The position numbers and the translations under genes were made by a program. 44,297 nt of DNA from Lentisphaerota bacterium (GTDB lineage: Bacteria > Verrucomicrobiota > Lentisphaeria > Victivallales > UBA1829), in contig SUVT01000012.1 in assembly GCA_015061845.1 (NCBI GenBank), positions 1 through 44,297 on the forward strand, in the 5' to 3' direction. This document shows, in pieces, positions 25,060 to 34,276 of the stretch; position 1 is the stretch's first letter; every line of letters starts with the position of its first letter. The notes under the pieces were generated by a model. That model made no database searches. It had not been told where the DNA came from and saw nothing but the letters and a program-made list of their open reading frames with translations.

Positions 25060-26641
25060 TTTGTTTCGTTCCTCTCTGAAACTCCGGCTTGCATTTGCCT
25101 TTGCAATCCTCTTCTTTATTTCCTGTGCGATCGTCTTCTTTATCACAGTTTCCAGTTTGGTTTATCTGAAAAACCGGGAAGATTATGCAGAACTGGGAAA
25201 GATTGCCAACAATGTTGAAAAAATACATGTGATAGGGGAAAAATACAACAGCAATCAGATCGTGCAGCCCGGGAACTCATGTCCGGAAGATATTAAAGAA
25301 CGCCTTTTGGAGAAATATCCGGACTCAAGAATTCTCTACATTTTGACTCAGGACATTCCGGAGGGAGTGAAACACAAGCCGTATAAAACTTTTTTCCTTT
25401 TGCGGAACCGCAGGATTTACGAAGTCGTTCAGCTGAATGAAAATGAATTTTCCTCAAAGCTGATCCGGCCTCAGAATGACCGACGGACAATGAACCGGTA
25501 TTTTCTTTTGCTGCTGGGGGAATATTCTGATGAAAATTTCTTTATTGAAATCATAAATCCCGATGGTTCAACCTATCTCTCTTCCAAAAAGCTGGTACAA
25601 CACTTTGAAGATAAGAAGGAAATCAGGAACGAAACAGATGAATTTCAAACGTACAGCAAACTCCTGCCGGATGGAAAAATTGTAAAAATCCAGAAAAGGC
25701 TTTATCAAATCTCTGCTATCGATCCGAAATATACCGAAACGTTCTTCGGAATCCTTGCACTGGTCACAATCGCCGGAATCCTTGTCAGCTGGCTGATTGC
25801 AACAAGATTTATCCGGGGTGTCCGGAAAATGACTTCCGAAATGCGTCTTGTCGCTTCATCCGGAGACTACAGGCGGAAAATCAGCAGACGTCAGATGGAT
25901 AATGACCATGAGATCAGGGAACTGATGGAAACGTACAACGATATGAATGAAAAGACACTGAATCTGATGGAAGATCTGAAAATGGTTTCCAATAACGTAG
26001 CTCATGACTTGCGGACACCGATCACCCGGATCTCAGGCACAATGGAAGAGCTGCTCCGTGACCGGACACTCCCGGATAAAGTTGTAAACTCCTGCGCATC
26101 TGTAACAGAAGAATGTCTCCACATGAAGTCCATGATCAACACGATCCTGGATATCAGCCGGATCAATGCAAACCCGGATGTCCTGCAGAAAACTGATTTG
26201 GATCTCCGGGAACTCTCTGAAGATTTCTGTGATATCATGCTGCCGGAAGCAGAACGGAAAGGGCTTTATTTCAAGGTCGAACTTCCTGAGAACCCGGTTA
26301 TGATCACAGCAGACAAGATGTGTGTTCAGCGGATCATCTCAAATCTTGTTGAAAATGCATTGAAGTTTACCGAGCAGGGCGGTGTAACGCTCTCTCTGAA
26401 AGAGTTGGAGCAGCATTTTGAATTATCTGTTTCCGATACCGGATGCGGCGTTTCCGAAGCAAATATCAGCCGGATCTTTGACAGATTCTTCCGGGGCGAT
26501 ACCAGCCGGAAATATCCCGGGAACGGATTGGGTTTATCTTTGGTTCAAGCCTTTATCAAAGCACATGACTGGACAATTGAATGTCAAAGTGAGGAAGGAA
26601 AAGGCACAACATTCCTGATCAAAATTCCAAAAAAGAATTGA
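25046..26641 (+). CDS. Membrane sensor histidine kinase
   Basis: A 531-residue kinase. TM1 is at about residues 15-37, followed by a sensory periplasmic domain of about 190 residues, TM2 (about 233-253), a HAMP region, HisKA with His320 in VAHDLRTPITRI, and HATPase_c with the N box NLVENALKF, G1 DTGCGVSE and G2 GNGLGLSL. All catalytic motifs are intact. The periplasmic domain carries no motif I recognise. It is read from a start inside the response regulator gene (14-base overlap). Its stop is 1 base from the stop of the convergent ispE. Confidence 0.93.
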   Translation: MFWNNLFRSSLKLRLAFAFAILFFISCAIVFFITVSSLVYLKNREDYAELGKIANNVEKIHVIGEKYNSNQIVQPGNSCPEDIKERLLEKYPDSRILYILTQDIPEGVKHKPYKTFFLLRNRRIYEVVQLNENEFSSKLIRPQNDRRTMNRYFLLLLGEYSDENFFIEIINPDGSTYLSSKKLVQHFEDKKEIRNETDEFQTYSKLLPDGKIVKIQKRLYQISAIDPKYTETFFGILALVTIAGILVSWLIATRFIRGVRKMTSEMRLVASSGDYRRKISRRQMDNDHEIRELMETYNDMNEKTLNLMEDLKMVSNNVAHDLRTPITRISGTMEELLRDRTLPDKVVNSCASVTEECLHMKSMINTILDISRINANPDVLQKTDLDLRELSEDFCDIMLPEAERKGLYFKVELPENPVMITADKMCVQRIISNLVENALKFTEQGGVTLSLKELEQHFELSVSDTGCGVSEANISRIFDRFFRGDTSRKYPGNGLGLSLVQAFIKAHDWTIECQSEEGKGTTFLIKIPKKN

Positions 26642-26642
26642 A

Positions 26643-27422
26643 TCAGAACGCTTTCACTGCAAACAATGTTGCCCCGCTGCCGGAAAGCTGAACTTTCCAA
26701 CCGGGATTTTCCGCCTCGAACTTCTGGCGGGTATATTCAAGCAGAGGAAATTTCCGGAACGCTGCAGGTGCAAGGTCATTCCGTAAAAGTTCCGCAACCG
26801 CCTTGAAATCACCGGATCGCAATGCAGAGATCATCTCATCCAATGACCGGGGATCATCCTTCGTTTCCGGTGCAAGATTCTGATATGCCCACTTTGCAGA
26901 AATCGGAAAATCCATAGGAATGATCCGGATCTCCGGCAGGATCAAACCTTCTACCGGGGTCAAAATCTCCCCCTGCCCAAACCCGGTCGACGGAGTCGGA
27001 TTCAGAAAGAAAGGAACATCGGAACCGCACTCAAGCGCAATTGCGGCTCCTTTGTCTTCCAGAAATCCATATCTTTTCTGTAAAGCTGTAATGACAGCCC
27101 CGGCATCGGAACTTCCGCCCCCCATTCCGCCCGCGACAGGGATGTTTTTCCGGATCGTGATGGAAACGGAATCGGTTACGCCCAGACTCTCCAAAATCTT
27201 TTTTGCCGCCTTCCAGCAGAGATTTTTCTCTCCGCACGGAACTGCAGGATGAGCGCACTCCACTTGAATTTCCTGTTTTCCATCAGCAGAAAATTCAAGT
27301 TCCAACTCATCGGACGGCGTTTGCAGCGGGACAAAAAGGGTTTCGATCGCATGAAAACCATTGGGGAGTTTTCCTGCCACCTTAAGAAACAAATTTACTT
27401 TGGAGGGTGTTTGAACTATCAT
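26643..27422 (-). CDS. ispE: 4-diphosphocytidyl-2-C-methyl-D-erythritol kinase
   Basis: A 259-residue GHMP kinase of the non-mevalonate isoprenoid pathway, phosphorylating CDP-methylerythritol. Seen: the N-terminal SKVNLFLKVAGKLPNGFHAIETLF, the ATP-binding PVAGGMGGGSSDAGAV (about 93-108) and the C-terminal VQLSGSGATLFAV. It is slightly shorter than the usual 280-300 residues. Its start overlaps the stop of the upstream oxidoreductase gene by 4 bases (ATGA), so it depends on that transcript. Confidence 0.95.
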   Translation of the reverse strand: MIVQTPSKVNLFLKVAGKLPNGFHAIETLFVPLQTPSDELELEFSADGKQEIQVECAHPAVPCGEKNLCWKAAKKILESLGVTDSVSITIRKNIPVAGGMGGGSSDAGAVITALQKRYGFLEDKGAAIALECGSDVPFFLNPTPSTGFGQGEILTPVEGLILPEIRIIPMDFPISAKWAYQNLAPETKDDPRSLDEMISALRSGDFKAVAELLRNDLAPAAFRKFPLLEYTRQKFEAENPGWKVQLSGSGATLFAVKAF

Positions 27423-28435
27423 TTTTTCAGTTTCATCAAGCCGTATTTATCGTTGTAAGAACGGATTTCATCGGTGATTCTGATGGCAAGTTCCAATGCC
27501 TTCAGACCATCCCGACCGGTGACCCGCGGCTGTTTGACACATTTTCCATCATTTTCCAGAGCAGCTGCCACAGCCTCAACAAAGTTTTCGATTTCTGCCG
27601 CAAGAGCATTCTTTTCACAAAGGTCAACTTTCTTGCGGGAAACCCCGAGAAGGCCTTTACGGTAAATCTTTCCGCAATGGTTTGCGTAGTCCATGGAAGT
27701 GTAGGAATCTGTCTGGAACACTCGGAATTTCCGCATGGGTTCGGGACTCATACGGCTGGCGGTCACGTTGGCGACAGCTCCATTCACAAATTTAATACGG
27801 ACATTTGCAATATCTTCAGTCTTACTGAGAACCGGAATACCGACGGCATCGATTTTTTCCACTTCGCTGCCGACCATGGTAAGAATGAGGTCCAAATCGT
27901 GGATCATCAAATCCAGAACGACACTGACTTCCGTTCCGCGACGGTGAAGTCCGGGGCGCGGCGGGGGATATTTTGCCAGACGGTGCGCTTCAATAAAGAG
28001 AGTATTGGACCTGTTTTCTTCGAGAAAATCCATAGCCGGGTTGAAACGCTCCACATGTCCGACAGCAAAAACCAGATTTGCTTTTTCAGCGGCTTCCACC
28101 ATCTCTACAGCTTCTGCGACTTCAGAGGCGATAGGTTTTTCCATGAGAATGTGTTTTTTCAGAGCGATCAGCTCCATAGCGACCTGATGGTGAAGTGTTG
28201 CGGGAACAGCTACACTCAACGCATCGCACTGTTCTGCAAGTTCCCGGATCGTTGGGAATGCTTTTGTCTTGAACTCTTTTGCAATAGCTTCTGCCGCCTT
28301 CGGTTCCGCATCATAAACCCCGATCAGCTCAACATTGGCAGATTTGCTGTATATATTTGTATGATAACGTCCAAGGACACCGACTCCGACAACCCCGACT
28401 TTAACTTTCCGTTTTTCTTTTCCAATTCCAAACAT
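27419..28435 (-). CDS. Gfo/Idh/MocA family oxidoreductase (UDP-sugar 3-dehydrogenase-like)
   Basis: A 338-residue dehydrogenase with the Rossmann motif GVVGVGVLGRYH (about 14-25), EKPIASEVAEAVEM (CEKP-type Lys) and VGHVERFNPA near residue 120. The HVERFNPA segment and general outline resemble the GnnA-like or lpx-linked nucleotide-sugar dehydrogenases found in Gram-negative bacteria that make amide-linked lipid A. That is a family-level hint only, and no lpx gene is adjacent. A short basic N-terminus (KEKRKVK) precedes the fold. It is co-transcribed with ispE. Its ribosome site GGAGA lies directly after a terminator-like hairpin. Confidence 0.85.
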   Translation of the reverse strand: MFGIGKEKRKVKVGVVGVGVLGRYHTNIYSKSANVELIGVYDAEPKAAEAIAKEFKTKAFPTIRELAEQCDALSVAVPATLHHQVAMELIALKKHILMEKPIASEVAEAVEMVEAAEKANLVFAVGHVERFNPAMDFLEENRSNTLFIEAHRLAKYPPPRPGLHRRGTEVSVVLDLMIHDLDLILTMVGSEVEKIDAVGIPVLSKTEDIANVRIKFVNGAVANVTASRMSPEPMRKFRVFQTDSYTSMDYANHCGKIYRKGLLGVSRKKVDLCEKNALAAEIENFVEAVAAALENDGKCVKQPRVTGRDGLKALELAIRITDEIRSYNDKYGLMKLKK

Positions 28436-28448
28436 TTCTCTGTCTCCA

Positions 28449-28484
28449 AAAAAAAACGGCTGCCTTCAAACACTCCGGCAGCCG
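28449..28484 (-). terminator. Rho-independent terminator directly before the oxidoreductase ribosome site
   Basis: Minus strand: stem CGGCTGCC / GGCAGCCG (28477-28484 and 28457-28464) with a 12-base loop and a tract of eight T (28449-28456). It ends the TIGR04073-gene transcript. The SD of the next gene begins a few bases beyond the T tract. Confidence 0.85.
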
Positions 28485-28513
28485 ATAAATTTACTGAATA
28501 TATTTTACCGGAA

Positions 28514-28987
28514 TCAATATTCCATTGTACGGTTGGATGTATAGAACAAACCGTACGCATTGGTTTCCGGTGTAATGATCCATTCACGCTCCATGATCGG
28601 ACCATATCCCCAGCCTTGAATATTCTTATTGAAGGTACAACCCGGCAGAGGAACAAGGAATGTTGCGATATCAATGACACCGACGACTTCACGGGCGATG
28701 AACCAGCCGATCCCTTCGATGAGTCCCCAGGAAATAGCGGGAAGACTTCCATGTTCAAAATCGACTTCCAACATCTTGATGGGAATTTCCAGTGCGCCGA
28801 AACCGACGCCGATGATTCCGCGTCCAAGTTTACGGCACATCAACTGAAAGATGTTATAGTCACTGGTGTCTGACCAAGTGGTGTACACGGGTTCCGGGGT
28901 GGTATCCATTGCTTTTGCTTCAGCAACGAAACCAACAGCGAAGATGGTCGCAACGGCGAGAATCAATGCTCTGAAATGGCTTTTCAT
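28514..28987 (-). CDS. Exosortase-system-associated protein, TIGR04073-like
   Basis: A 157-residue exported protein with a signal peptide (FRALILAVATIFAVGFVAEAKA). The mature part has a KLGRGIIGVGFGALEIPIKML block (RK-LGRG...LEIP) and hydrophobic stretches GLIEGIGWFIAREVVGVIDIATFLVPLP. The LGRG-x-GALEIP pattern is that of the TIGR04073 family, found in Verrucomicrobiota/Lentisphaerota genomes that carry an exosortase. No exosortase or PEP-CTERM protein is in the window. The molecular role is not known. It has its own TTGAAA-17-TATATT promoter and a terminator. Confidence 0.75.
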   Translation of the reverse strand: MKSHFRALILAVATIFAVGFVAEAKAMDTTPEPVYTTWSDTSDYNIFQLMCRKLGRGIIGVGFGALEIPIKMLEVDFEHGSLPAISWGLIEGIGWFIAREVVGVIDIATFLVPLPGCTFNKNIQGWGYGPIMEREWIITPETNAYGLFYTSNRTMEY

Positions 28988-29065
28988 TCGTTTTCTCCTG
29001 AGTGTTTTCTAAAAAAATATTTGATTTTTCTTAATTTTCCGGTGGTAATCCTGAAAAACAGTGCT

Positions 29066-29094
29066 AATATATTCCCGACTGGCACTTCTTTCAA
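29066..29094 (-). promoter_or_regulatory. Promoter of the TIGR04073-like gene
   Basis: Minus strand: TTGAAA (29089-29094), 17 bases, TATATT (29066-29071). It implies a leader of about 70 bases. The same AT-rich element reads TGCTAATAT on the plus strand, so a divergent weak promoter toward queF is possible. Confidence 0.75.
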
Positions 29095-29145
29095 GTCCAA
29101 AATGTGAAAAAATCAGAAAAACAACGAAAACTTTAAGGTTTTTTT

Positions 29146-29583
29146 ATGAAAAAAGACAAAAAAATCATGACAGATGCCGATTATTCCGGTCTCACGCTCC
29201 TGAAAAAGAACCATAAGGACTATCCCGATTCTCCGGAAAAGGCAAAAATCGAAACTTTCCGGAACGCTTTCCCGAAAAGAGATTACATCATCACTTTCGA
29301 CTGCCCGGAATTTACAAGTCTCTGTCCCATCACCGGACAGCCGGATTTCGGACACATCACCATCAATTACATCGCTAAAGAAAAGTGTATCGAAAGCAAA
29401 GCTCTCAAACTTTATCTCTTCTCCTACAGAAACCACAACACTTTCCATGAAGTCGCTGTCAATACCATTCTGGATGACCTCGTCGCCGCCTGCAAGCCAA
29501 AATGGATGCAGGTCATCGGCGATTTCATGCCCAGAGGCGGTATCGCGATCCATGTCACCGCTGAACATGGAAAAAAAGATTAA
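29146..29583 (+). CDS. queF: NADPH-dependent 7-cyano-7-deazaguanine reductase QueF
   Basis: A 145-residue short-form (YkvM-type) QueF reducing preQ0 to preQ1 in queuosine synthesis. Seen: PEFTSLCPITGQPDFGHI with the thioimide-forming Cys60 and Asp67, CIESKALKLYLFSYRN (about 81-96) for NADPH binding, and FHE with a substrate-binding Glu. The AAGG ribosome site before a T tract is modest; an in-frame ATG 21 bases further on is an alternative. The promoter is not clear. No other queuosine gene is adjacent. It is followed after 107 bases by dnaE. Confidence 0.95.
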   Translation: MKKDKKIMTDADYSGLTLLKKNHKDYPDSPEKAKIETFRNAFPKRDYIITFDCPEFTSLCPITGQPDFGHITINYIAKEKCIESKALKLYLFSYRNHNTFHEVAVNTILDDLVAACKPKWMQVIGDFMPRGGIAIHVTAEHGKKD

Positions 29584-29591
29584 ACGGATCA

Positions 29592-29620
29592 TTGCATTTT
29601 CCGGATTGACGGGGTATATT
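29592..29620 (+). promoter_or_regulatory. Promoter of dnaE
   Basis: TTGCAT (29592-29597), 17 bases, TATATT (29615-29620), 70 bases before the dnaE ATG. Confidence 0.7.
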
Positions 29621-29690
29621 CCCAAAGAATTTGATCGAGGGAGCCACCCCGCTTCCGTAACTGGTTTTTGCAGCGAAAGGACATTATCTC

Positions 29691-32600
29691 ATGGCAGACG
29701 GACAGGACGAAAATAAGCAATTCGTGCATTTGCACGTTCATACAGATTACAGTCTCCTTGACGGAGCTTCCCCCATTTCATGGGCAACAAGAATCAAGGA
29801 CAAAGAGGTGCTGAAAACGAAAACAGACCTCGTAAAGATGTGCCTTGAGAATAATGCGCCCGCTTGCGCTATCACCGACCACGGGATCATGGGAGGCTGT
29901 ATTGAATTTTACGAAACCATGACCTCTGCCGGGGTGAAACCCATCATCGGATGCGAAGTCTATGTCGCTCCCGGCAGCCGCTTCAGTCATGACAACCTGG
30001 AACCTCATATCCGCGGGTATCACCTCGTCCTGCTCGCAACCAACCAGGTGGGCTACGTCAACCTCTGCAAAATCGTCTCCGATGCTCAGCTGAAAGGTTT
30101 CTACTACAAACCGCGTACTGATAAAGAGTTCCTTGCAGCTCACAGTGAAGGGCTGATCGCTCTCAGTGCATGTGTGCAGGGAGAAGTCCCCAGAAGTTTT
30201 CTCGACCGCGGAGAAGAAGCCTCAAGAAAAGCTCTCTCCCAGTACCTTGATATTTTCGGCAAAGAAAATTTCTTCTTGGAAGTGCAGTATCACGGGATCG
30301 AAGAACAGAAAAAAGCCAATGCCCAGCTGGTCAAGCTCTCCAAAGAGTTTGAAATCCCTCTCGTTGCAACCAATGACATCCACTATCTGCGGAAAGAACA
30401 CGCACGCGCGCAGGATATCCTGCTTTGTATCTCCACCCGAAGCAAGCTCTCCGATACCGACCGCATGACCATGATGGATCATCAGGAGTTTTATTACAAG
30501 ACTTATGATGAAATGTACTCCATTTTCGGAACAGAAATTCCGGAAGCATTGCCGAATACGCTCCGGGTCGCAGAACGATGCAACTTCAAATTCCTGATCG
30601 ACAAGGATATGGAAAACCATTATCCGGTCTACAAAGTGCCAGAAGGTACCACTCAGGCAGAGGTTCTCCGGCAGATCTGTATCGACAATGTGGAACGCTG
30701 CTACGGATTCAAGCTGAATGATCATGCACCCGAACACGATGAAATGGCTGAAACCATCCGGAAGCGTATGGATTACGAACTGGATGTTATCATCAAAACA
30801 AAATATCCCAGCTATTTCCTCGTAGTGTGGGACTTCATCAATGCCGCAAGAAAAAAAGGCATCCCTGTCGGACTGGGACGCGGTTCCGGGGCTGGAAGTC
30901 TCGTGGCTTATCTCACGGGGATCACAAACATCGACCCCATCCGGTACCGTCTGCTCTTTGAACGGTTCCTCAACCCGGAACGTGTGTCCCCCCCTGACTT
31001 CGATATCGACTTCTGCGAACGCCGCCGTGAAGAAGTTATTGAGTATGTCCGCGAAAAATACGGACGGGATTCCGTGGCGCAGATCGCTACTTACGGCGCA
31101 CTGAAAGCAAAGAACGTGATCAAAGACTGTGCCCGTGTGCTCGGTTGCCCCCTCTCCACCGGCGACCGTATGACAAAAATTCTCCCCAATGACCCGAAAC
31201 TGACTCTGGGGAAAGCCATAAAGGATGTTCCGGAATTCAAAGCTCTTCTGGAAAAGGATGCCGAAGCAAAGCAGATCTATGATGAAGCTCTCCCGGTGGA
31301 AGGTCTGAACAGAACGACCGGTATTCACGCTTGCGGTGTCATCATCGGTGACATGCCGCTGGACAACGTTGTGCCGCTTCAGCGCAGCCCCGAAGGAACG
31401 CCCGTGGTGCAGTTCATCGCTCATCCCTGCGAACAGCTCGGTCTGCTCAAAATGGACTTCCTCGGACTGCGTACGCTGACCGTGCTTTCCGATGCCGTGG
31501 CAAATATCAAACGCAACAGAGGGATCGACATCGATCTTGACCGGATCCCGTTGGATGACCCCAAGACTTATGAACTTCTGAACCGGGGCGATACGGTTGC
31601 GGTGTTCCAGTTGGAATCCGGCGGTATGCAGGCGCTCTGCCGTACATTCGTCGTGGAAACCATCGAACACATCATCGCTCTTCTGGCGATCTACCGTCCG
31701 GGTCCCATGGAATTTATCCCCACATTTGTCGCCTGTAAGAAAGGTTTGCAGGCAATCGAGTATGACCACCCGACCATGGAACCCATTCTGAAAGAGACTT
31801 ACGGGATCATGCTTTATCAGGAGCAGATCATGGAAGTCGTGCAGAAAGTTGCCGGGTTTACACTCGGTCACGCCGACATCGTCCGCCGTGCTATCGGGAA
31901 AAAGAAACTCGATATCATGGAAAAGGAACGGATCAACTTCATCAAGGGCTGCAAAGAGGTCAATGATATCGATGAAGCTCTGGCGGATCAGATCTGGGCA
32001 AAAATCAACAAGTTCGCCGGTTACGGGTTCAACAAATCCCACTCCGCTGCTTACGGTATGGTCTCTTACAGAACCGCTTACCTTAAAGCAAATTATCCCC
32101 AGGAATTCATGGCAGCTGTGCTGACAAGCGAACTTGGAAATGCCGAAAAGGTGACCTTCCTGATCAACGCATGTAAAGCAATGGGAATCAAAGTCCTGCC
32201 GCCGAACGTCAATAAGTCCGACACCCACTTCTCTGTTGACGGTGATAATATCGTCTTCGGGCTCGGGGCGATCAAAGGGCTCGGCGAAGGTGCCGCAAAC
32301 GCCATCATCTCCGACCGCGATGCAAACGGTCCTTACAAAGATATGCCCGACCTGCTGGAACGGGTGGGGGATTCCCTGAACTCCCGCGCAATCGAATCTC
32401 TCGTCCGCTGCGGAGCTTTCGACTTTACCGGTTATCGCCGTTCCCAGATGATCGCAACCATTCAGGACGCAATCGCCTGTGCCGCATCCCGCCGGAAAGA
32501 TAAAGAGTCCGGACAGACTTCTCTCTTTGATATGCTGGGTGGGGATGAAGCGGAAGAGTTCAACTCCATCACCATGCCCGATATCGAAGAACTGGACTTC

Positions 32601-33320
32601 AGCGAAATGCTCAAGGATGAGAAACATCTTCTCGGGTTCTACATTTCCGGACATCCCGCACAGAAATATCAGGAGATCATCGAATCCTACTCCACCATGA
32701 ACGCTGCTCAGATCCAGGAAAAGGGCGAAAACGATCAGGGTGTAAAACTGGGCGGTCTCATCAAGAGTGTTCAGAAGAAGATCAGCAAAAAGAACAATAA
32801 AATGTTCGCCATCGTGGAAGTGGAAGATATGACCGGTTCCGTGGAGGGAATGCTCTTCGGTGAGGCTTACGATCAGGCGCAGGGATTGCTTGCCGCTGAT
32901 ACTCCGGTGTTTGTCACCGCAGTCATCCGCCGCGGCGATGAAGAAAATGCGCCCGCATCTCTGACGATCCGTTCCATCACACCGCTGGAACAGGTCATGC
33001 AGACTTCAACTGAGCAGATCCATATTCACGTTTACGAACTGGATTCCAAGCCCGGTCTGATGCAGGATTTGAGAACGCTTCTGAAAAAACATAACGGTCC
33101 TGTCCCTGTGGTCCTCTGCGTTTGTACTGCAAGCGGAAGAGCCGCCTTTGTGGAACTGCCGGAAGAATTCAACGTTGCAGCCTCTCCTGAACTGCTCAAA
33201 GATTTGAAAGAACTTCTCGGCGGTCCGAATTACAAAATCAAAGCCAACATGGAAGTGCCGAAGCCGAAACCCCGTTATGTCCCCCGTGACCGGGAAGAAA
33301 ACGCAGAAGCCAAAGGCTGA
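29691..33320 (+). CDS. dnaE: DNA polymerase III alpha subunit
   Basis: The replicative polymerase, 1209 residues. Seen: an N-terminal PHP domain (FVHLHVHTDYSLLDGA, 11-26), palm catalytic aspartates D438 and D440 in PDFDIDF and D589 in KMDFLGLRTLT, a fingers/helix-hairpin-helix region (GYGFNKSHSAAYG), a beta-clamp-proximal region near QTSLFD, and an OB-fold (GGLIKSVQKKISKKNNKMFAIVEVEDMTG). The length is slightly above the usual ~1160. The C-terminus is charged (KPKPRYVPRDREENAEAKG). ATG with AAAGGA upstream. Monocistronic, bounded by a promoter and terminator. Confidence 0.97.
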   Translation: MADGQDENKQFVHLHVHTDYSLLDGASPISWATRIKDKEVLKTKTDLVKMCLENNAPACAITDHGIMGGCIEFYETMTSAGVKPIIGCEVYVAPGSRFSHDNLEPHIRGYHLVLLATNQVGYVNLCKIVSDAQLKGFYYKPRTDKEFLAAHSEGLIALSACVQGEVPRSFLDRGEEASRKALSQYLDIFGKENFFLEVQYHGIEEQKKANAQLVKLSKEFEIPLVATNDIHYLRKEHARAQDILLCISTRSKLSDTDRMTMMDHQEFYYKTYDEMYSIFGTEIPEALPNTLRVAERCNFKFLIDKDMENHYPVYKVPEGTTQAEVLRQICIDNVERCYGFKLNDHAPEHDEMAETIRKRMDYELDVIIKTKYPSYFLVVWDFINAARKKGIPVGLGRGSGAGSLVAYLTGITNIDPIRYRLLFERFLNPERVSPPDFDIDFCERRREEVIEYVREKYGRDSVAQIATYGALKAKNVIKDCARVLGCPLSTGDRMTKILPNDPKLTLGKAIKDVPEFKALLEKDAEAKQIYDEALPVEGLNRTTGIHACGVIIGDMPLDNVVPLQRSPEGTPVVQFIAHPCEQLGLLKMDFLGLRTLTVLSDAVANIKRNRGIDIDLDRIPLDDPKTYELLNRGDTVAVFQLESGGMQALCRTFVVETIEHIIALLAIYRPGPMEFIPTFVACKKGLQAIEYDHPTMEPILKETYGIMLYQEQIMEVVQKVAGFTLGHADIVRRAIGKKKLDIMEKERINFIKGCKEVNDIDEALADQIWAKINKFAGYGFNKSHSAAYGMVSYRTAYLKANYPQEFMAAVLTSELGNAEKVTFLINACKAMGIKVLPPNVNKSDTHFSVDGDNIVFGLGAIKGLGEGAANAIISDRDANGPYKDMPDLLERVGDSLNSRAIESLVRCGAFDFTGYRRSQMIATIQDAIACAASRRKDKESGQTSLFDMLGGDEAEEFNSITMPDIEELDFSEMLKDEKHLLGFYISGHPAQKYQEIIESYSTMNAAQIQEKGENDQGVKLGGLIKSVQKKISKKNNKMFAIVEVEDMTGSVEGMLFGEAYDQAQGLLAADTPVFVTAVIRRGDEENAPASLTIRSITPLEQVMQTSTEQIHIHVYELDSKPGLMQDLRTLLKKHNGPVPVVLCVCTASGRAAFVELPEEFNVAASPELLKDLKELLGGPNYKIKANMEVPKPKPRYVPRDREENAEAKG

Positions 33321-33341
33321 GAAATCACCCTGAAAAATAAA

Positions 33342-33384
33342 ACGGCGGAACAGTCGAAAAATGACCGTTCCGCCGTATTTTTTT
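33342..33384. terminator. Bidirectional rho-independent terminator
   Basis: A perfect 10-bp stem (ACGGCGGAAC / GTTCCGCCGT) with an inner AGTC/GAC helix, an A-rich left flank and TATTTTTTT on the right. It is shared by dnaE and the convergent creatininase-family gene. Confidence 0.92.
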
Positions 33385-33401
33385 ACTCGGAGAGCAGGGG
33401 A

Positions 33402-34226
33402 TCAGACTTCGATCCGCTTTCCGCTCTTTCTGTTTTCATCAGCCGTTGCAATGGCTTTTCTGACCATTTCAGCCATGGGGCCGATAGCTTTTTCCATATT
33501 CTCTCTGCCGCGTTCCGGTGCCGCATATTCAGGATAGCCCATGACACCGACTTTGACCTCTTCTTTCTGGCGGGTCGTGACGATTTCCTGAGGCTGTCCG
33601 CTGAGCGTGGTGCGACGCTGGTAGAAATCTGCATCATGACGCATCTTTTCCAGAATTTCCGGTTCGTCTGTTTCCAGCTGATCCATCTGAACAAGATGAT
33701 TGCGGTAAGCAAGCATCAGAGAAGTTTCGGAGTCACCTGCATGGAAATCTTCGCCATCCTGTCCGGGTTCTTTGTCCCGTGCCCAGAAGTCATAGCGGGA
33801 AAGGATCATGATCATGGTCTTTTCCAGTCCGGGGTTCAGCCATTTCAGAACGCGGAGCGCTTCTTTCATAGCTGCAAGGCTTTCAGAACCGCCGTGTCCG
33901 GGGTAAATCAGGATGTTTTCAAAGCCCTGATTTGCAAGAGCTTCAACGATATCACAAATCATTGCACAGAATGTGGTCGGACGGACGTTGATGGTTCCGG
34001 GGAGCTGTCCGCCGGAGAAGCAATAGTTCAGCGGGGGCGCAACGATGCAATCCAGCTTTTCAGCCAGAAGATAGCAGGGGATCTCTGCATTGTGGATATC
34101 CATACTCAAGGGCAGGTGGAATCCGTGCTGTTCCACAACACCGTAGGGCAGAATAATGGTTTTGTTGGTTTTCAGGTACTCTCTGACCTCTTTTACGGTC
34201 ATTTCACCCATTGCGTGAGTTCTCAT
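33402..34226 (-). CDS. Creatininase-family amidohydrolase
   Basis: A 274-residue metal-dependent hydrolase. Motifs: LPYGVVEQHGFHLPLSMD (family signature with Glu, His and Asp ligands), YPGHGG and HAGDSETS. The family opens amide rings such as creatinine or formylated purine-pathway intermediates; the substrate here is unknown. The ATG at 34226 is preceded by AAGGA at 9 bases. A 23-residue upstream extension would be read through the promoter -10 (34277-34282) and is rejected. The gene lies downstream of the GH36-like gene but has its own promoter. Confidence 0.85.
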   Translation of the reverse strand: MRTHAMGEMTVKEVREYLKTNKTIILPYGVVEQHGFHLPLSMDIHNAEIPCYLLAEKLDCIVAPPLNYCFSGGQLPGTINVRPTTFCAMICDIVEALANQGFENILIYPGHGGSESLAAMKEALRVLKWLNPGLEKTMIMILSRYDFWARDKEPGQDGEDFHAGDSETSLMLAYRNHLVQMDQLETDEPEILEKMRHDADFYQRRTTLSGQPQEIVTTRQKEEVKVGVMGYPEYAAPERGRENMEKAIGPMAEMVRKAIATADENRKSGKRIEV

Positions 34227-34276
34227 AATAACATTCCTTATCAGTTGAAGTTCTGTTTGATTTTCATCTTTTGCAG

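Noticed and set aside
29075-29145. preQ1 riboswitch upstream of queF
   Set aside because: The leader is A-rich with only a weak GACT/AGTC stem. The GGUUC-like loop and C-rich strand of the known preQ1 classes are not visible.
30222-32654. Long open frame of about 810 codons antisense to dnaE
   Set aside because: It lies wholly within dnaE on the other strand, has no ribosome site or recognisable domains, and is rich in Cys, His and Phe as expected for an antisense frame.
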